NCBI GenBank assembly: GCA_003166475.1
Contig: PMVV01000478.1
Location: forward strand, 1-43,787
Reading direction: 5' to 3'
From: Bryobacterales bacterium
GTDB lineage: Bacteria; Acidobacteriota; Terriglobia; Bryobacterales; Bryobacteraceae
DNA: 43,787 nucleotides
Positions 42,300 through 43,787 of this stretch are shown here, piece by piece. Positions within the stretch are counted from its first letter, which is position 1, and every line of letters starts with the position of its first letter. The notes beneath the pieces are model-generated. The model saw nothing but the letters and a program-made list of their open reading frames with translations, had not been told where the DNA came from and did not search any database. The position numbers were made by a program, and so were the translations under genes.

Positions 42300-42380
42300 G
42301 TGCTTAACCATTTTGGGGATTCCCGATTGACAGAGACCGCTCCCTGACGGTCGCGGCTCGGTAACCTGCGAAATCAACGC
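42300..42380 (-). repeat. Dispersed repeat family A, single long copy
   Basis: Starts GTGCTTAACCATTTTGGGG and includes the core CCGCTCCCTGACGG, then GCGAAATCAAC, matching the left arm at 3017-3099 nearly throughout, including the ATTGACAGA insert. It lies between the divergent VWFA and isomerase genes. Confidence 0.8.
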
Positions 42381-42406
42381 ACCCGCCACGCGCCGGCACC
42401 AGGCGA

Positions 42407-42412
42407 TAGAAT
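42407..42412 (+). promoter_or_regulatory. -10 hexamer TAGAAT of the isomerase operon, leaderless arrangement
   Basis: TAGAAT ends 6 nt before ATG 42419. No Shine-Dalgarno is visible. Confidence 0.4.
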
Positions 42413-42418
42413 CGGGGC

Positions 42419-43345
42419 ATGATGCGAACTGATCGCCGGTCGTTTCTAGCCGCGACGGGCGCCGCCGCTTGGGCCGCCTCCGCGAACGCGGGCGGACGCC
42501 GCGCCGTCCGCCTGGGCGGGCCGATATTCCTGAAGAGCGAAGATCCGGCTGAACTGGCGCGCGAGCACCGCCGCCTGGGCTATAGCGCCGCCTATTGCCC
42601 GTCGGCCAAGGCCGAAGACACCGTCCGCGTGCGCGCCATCGAGAAGGCCTTCGCCGCAGAAAATGTAGTGATCGCCGAGGTGGGCGCTTGGGTCAACATG
42701 CTGGACCCGGATACCGAGAAGCGCCGCGCCAATCTGCAATACGTGGTGGAGCGCATGGCCCTCGCCGAAGCGGCCGGCGCGCGCTGCTGCGTGGATATCG
42801 CCGGCTCTTACAATCCCACGGTATGGTACGGACCCAATCCGAAGAACCTCTCGCAGCAGTTTTTCGATGCCACGGTCGATAACTGCCGGCATGTTATCGA
42901 CGAGATTAAGCCGAAGCGAACTAAGTTCACCATTGAAGCTATGGGCTGGTCGCTGCCCGACGGCCCGGATTCCTACCTGAAGCTGATCAAGGCGGTGGAC
43001 CGCCCGGCTTTTGGCGTGCACCTGGATGTCTGCAACGTGATCAACTCACCGGAGCGCTTCTATCGCAACAGCGAAACGATCGCCGATTGCTTCCGCAAAC
43101 TGGGCCCGTGGATCGTTTCCTGCCATGCCAAGGATCTGGCGTGGATCGTGGAGTTGAACGTACATTTTCAGGAAGTGATTCCGGGCCGCGGCGAGGTCGA
43201 CTACCGGACATACTTAAGCGAGTTGTCGCAGTTGCCGATCGAAACGCCGCTGATGCTCGAACACCTGAAGACGGCCGAGGAGTATGAAGAGGGTAAGCGC
43301 CACATTCAGAAAGTGGCCGCCCAGATAGGAGTGACGCTGGCATGA
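42419..43345 (+). CDS. Sugar phosphate isomerase/epimerase-like TIM barrel, Tat-type signal
   Basis: 308 residues (ATG 42422 also possible). The N-terminus MRTDRRSFLAATGAAAWAAS carries a twin-arginine RRSFLA motif. The AP-endonuclease-2 type TIM barrel shows 'LAREHRRLGYSAAYCPS', 'VVIAEVGAWVNML', 'LAEAAGARCCVDIAGSYNP', 'KFTIEAMGW', 'FGVHLDVCNVINS', 'IVSCHAKDLAW' and 'IPGRGEVDYRTYLSEL'. Glu, Asp and His at the strand ends (IEAMGW, VHLDVCN, SCHAKD) form the usual metal site. The substrate is unknown. Its stop overlaps the start of a second family member by 4 bases. Confidence 0.88.
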   Translation: MMRTDRRSFLAATGAAAWAASANAGGRRAVRLGGPIFLKSEDPAELAREHRRLGYSAAYCPSAKAEDTVRVRAIEKAFAAENVVIAEVGAWVNMLDPDTEKRRANLQYVVERMALAEAAGARCCVDIAGSYNPTVWYGPNPKNLSQQFFDATVDNCRHVIDEIKPKRTKFTIEAMGWSLPDGPDSYLKLIKAVDRPAFGVHLDVCNVINSPERFYRNSETIADCFRKLGPWIVSCHAKDLAWIVELNVHFQEVIPGRGEVDYRTYLSELSQLPIETPLMLEHLKTAEEYEEGKRHIQKVAAQIGVTLA

Positions 43346-43787
43346 CCAGAAGAGATTTCGTAGCCGCCGCCGCACTGCCGGCGTTGGCGGCAAGCAACCG
43401 CCTGCCCATCCGCAAAGCCGTGCTGTTCGAGATGCTCCCGAAGTCGCTGAGCATTGCCGATCGGTTCAAACTAGCCACCGATACTGGCTTCGAAGCCACC
43501 GAGTGCCCCACCACGCCGGACCAAAGCACGGCGGATGAAATTAGGAAAGCATCGGAGTCCGCCAGGCTGCCGATTCATTCCGTCATGAACATGGCGCACT
43601 GGAAATACCCGCTGTCGTCGGCGGATCCGGCCGTGGTTGCCGAGAGTATCAAAGGCATGGAAACCAGCCTTCGCAACGCGCATTTCTGGGGTGCCGAGAC
43701 GGTTCTGCTGGTGCCGGCCGTGGTCAATCCGCAGACCAGTTACCAGGACGCCTGGACGCGCTCCCAACAGCAGATTCGCAAGCTGAT
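43342..43787 (+). CDS. Second sugar isomerase/hydroxypyruvate isomerase-like protein (3' end outside window)
   Basis: 148 codons are visible from ATG 43342, which overlaps the upstream stop (ATGA), so it is co-translated. The N-terminus MTRRDFVAAAALPALAASNR is another Tat-like signal. The barrel begins 'KAVLFEMLPKSLSIADRFKL', then 'DTGFEATECPTTPDQ', 'LPIHSVMNMAHWKYPLSSAD' and 'NAHFWGAETVLLVPAVVNP'. The family is the xylose isomerase-like TIM barrel; members with the 'HSVMNMAHWKYPLSS' pattern are often labelled hydroxypyruvate isomerase-like, with unclear substrates. The metal-binding C-terminal residues lie beyond the window. Confidence 0.82.
   Translation, partial: MTRRDFVAAAALPALAASNRLPIRKAVLFEMLPKSLSIADRFKLATDTGFEATECPTTPDQSTADEIRKASESARLPIHSVMNMAHWKYPLSSADPAVVAESIKGMETSLRNAHFWGAETVLLVPAVVNPQTSYQDAWTRSQQQIRKL

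Noticed and set aside
42243-42389. N-terminal extension of the VWFA protein starting at 42389
   Set aside because: The extension is the translated dispersed repeat. A signal peptide starts at ATG 42242 behind a -10 hexamer.

Overview
The window (43.8 kb, GC-rich) looks like a chromosomal segment of an Acidobacteriota member, most probably of the Solibacter/Bryobacter kind. The evidence is family content: a VWFA-related acidobacterial domain protein, Oar-like TonB-dependent receptors with an N-terminal carboxypeptidase-type regulatory domain, a GloVer (TIGR03803) repeat protein, a FecR/DUF6600 protein, PQQ-type beta-propellers joined to Ig and FG-GAP repeats, and many GC-rich hairpin repeats between genes. 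This is inference from families; no rRNA or tRNA gene is present to confirm it.

Layout. 1-2837 (-): 3' part missing, a large secreted beta-propeller/Ig/FG-GAP protein. 3017-3153: a palindromic dispersed repeat. 3167-5821 (-): SEC-C zinc-motif multidomain protein. 5917-6174 (+): small membrane-anchored Cys protein. 6346-8797 (-): sugar kinase pair (ROK kinase then xylulokinase). 8835-12148 (+): a genomic scar built from repeated pieces of an ArsR regulator and its SRPBCC partner, with DUF1801 and VOC genes, a decayed region and a DoxX remnant. 12145-14690 (-): two tandem arylsulfotransferases. 14919-22554 (+): three tandem Cys-rich beta-propeller paralogues, followed by a GloVer/IPT protein. 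24006-26137 (-): KdpE-like regulator and KdpD-like kinase. 26405-27157 (+): exported protein of unknown function, then an AraC remnant on the other strand. 27372-29975 (-): FecR/DUF6600 protein and a YncE-like propeller. 30080-30256 (+): small protein. 30339-32830 (+): TonB receptor broken by a frameshift. 33280-39047 (-): intact TonB receptor and a secreted alpha/beta hydrolase with an EF-hand-like loop. 39151-39924 (-): TtcA-like tRNA thiolase. 40035-42242 (-): VWFA protein. 42419-43787 (+): two translationally coupled sugar isomerase/epimerase-like TIM barrels, the second cut by the window end.

How the genes may work together. Most of the window encodes exported or cell-surface proteins: propellers, sulfotransferases, TonB receptors, a hydrolase and a VWFA protein. 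Sugar use (xylulokinase, ROK kinase, TIM-barrel isomerases) is the other theme. The divergent block 12145-23930 (two arylsulfotransferases facing three Cys-rich propellers and a GloVer protein) is the best candidate for an undescribed linked extracytoplasmic system, but a functional link is only inferred from position and parallel duplication.

Two window-wide signals stand out. Several genes (ROK kinase, ArsR, second propeller copy, hydrolase, ttcA, VWFA protein, first isomerase) have a -10-like hexamer ending only 6-8 nt before the start codon and no Shine-Dalgarno sequence, which suggests leaderless mRNAs. Also, at least three families of dispersed repeats sit between genes; one copy lies exactly at a stop codon and appears to have extended the protein by three residues.
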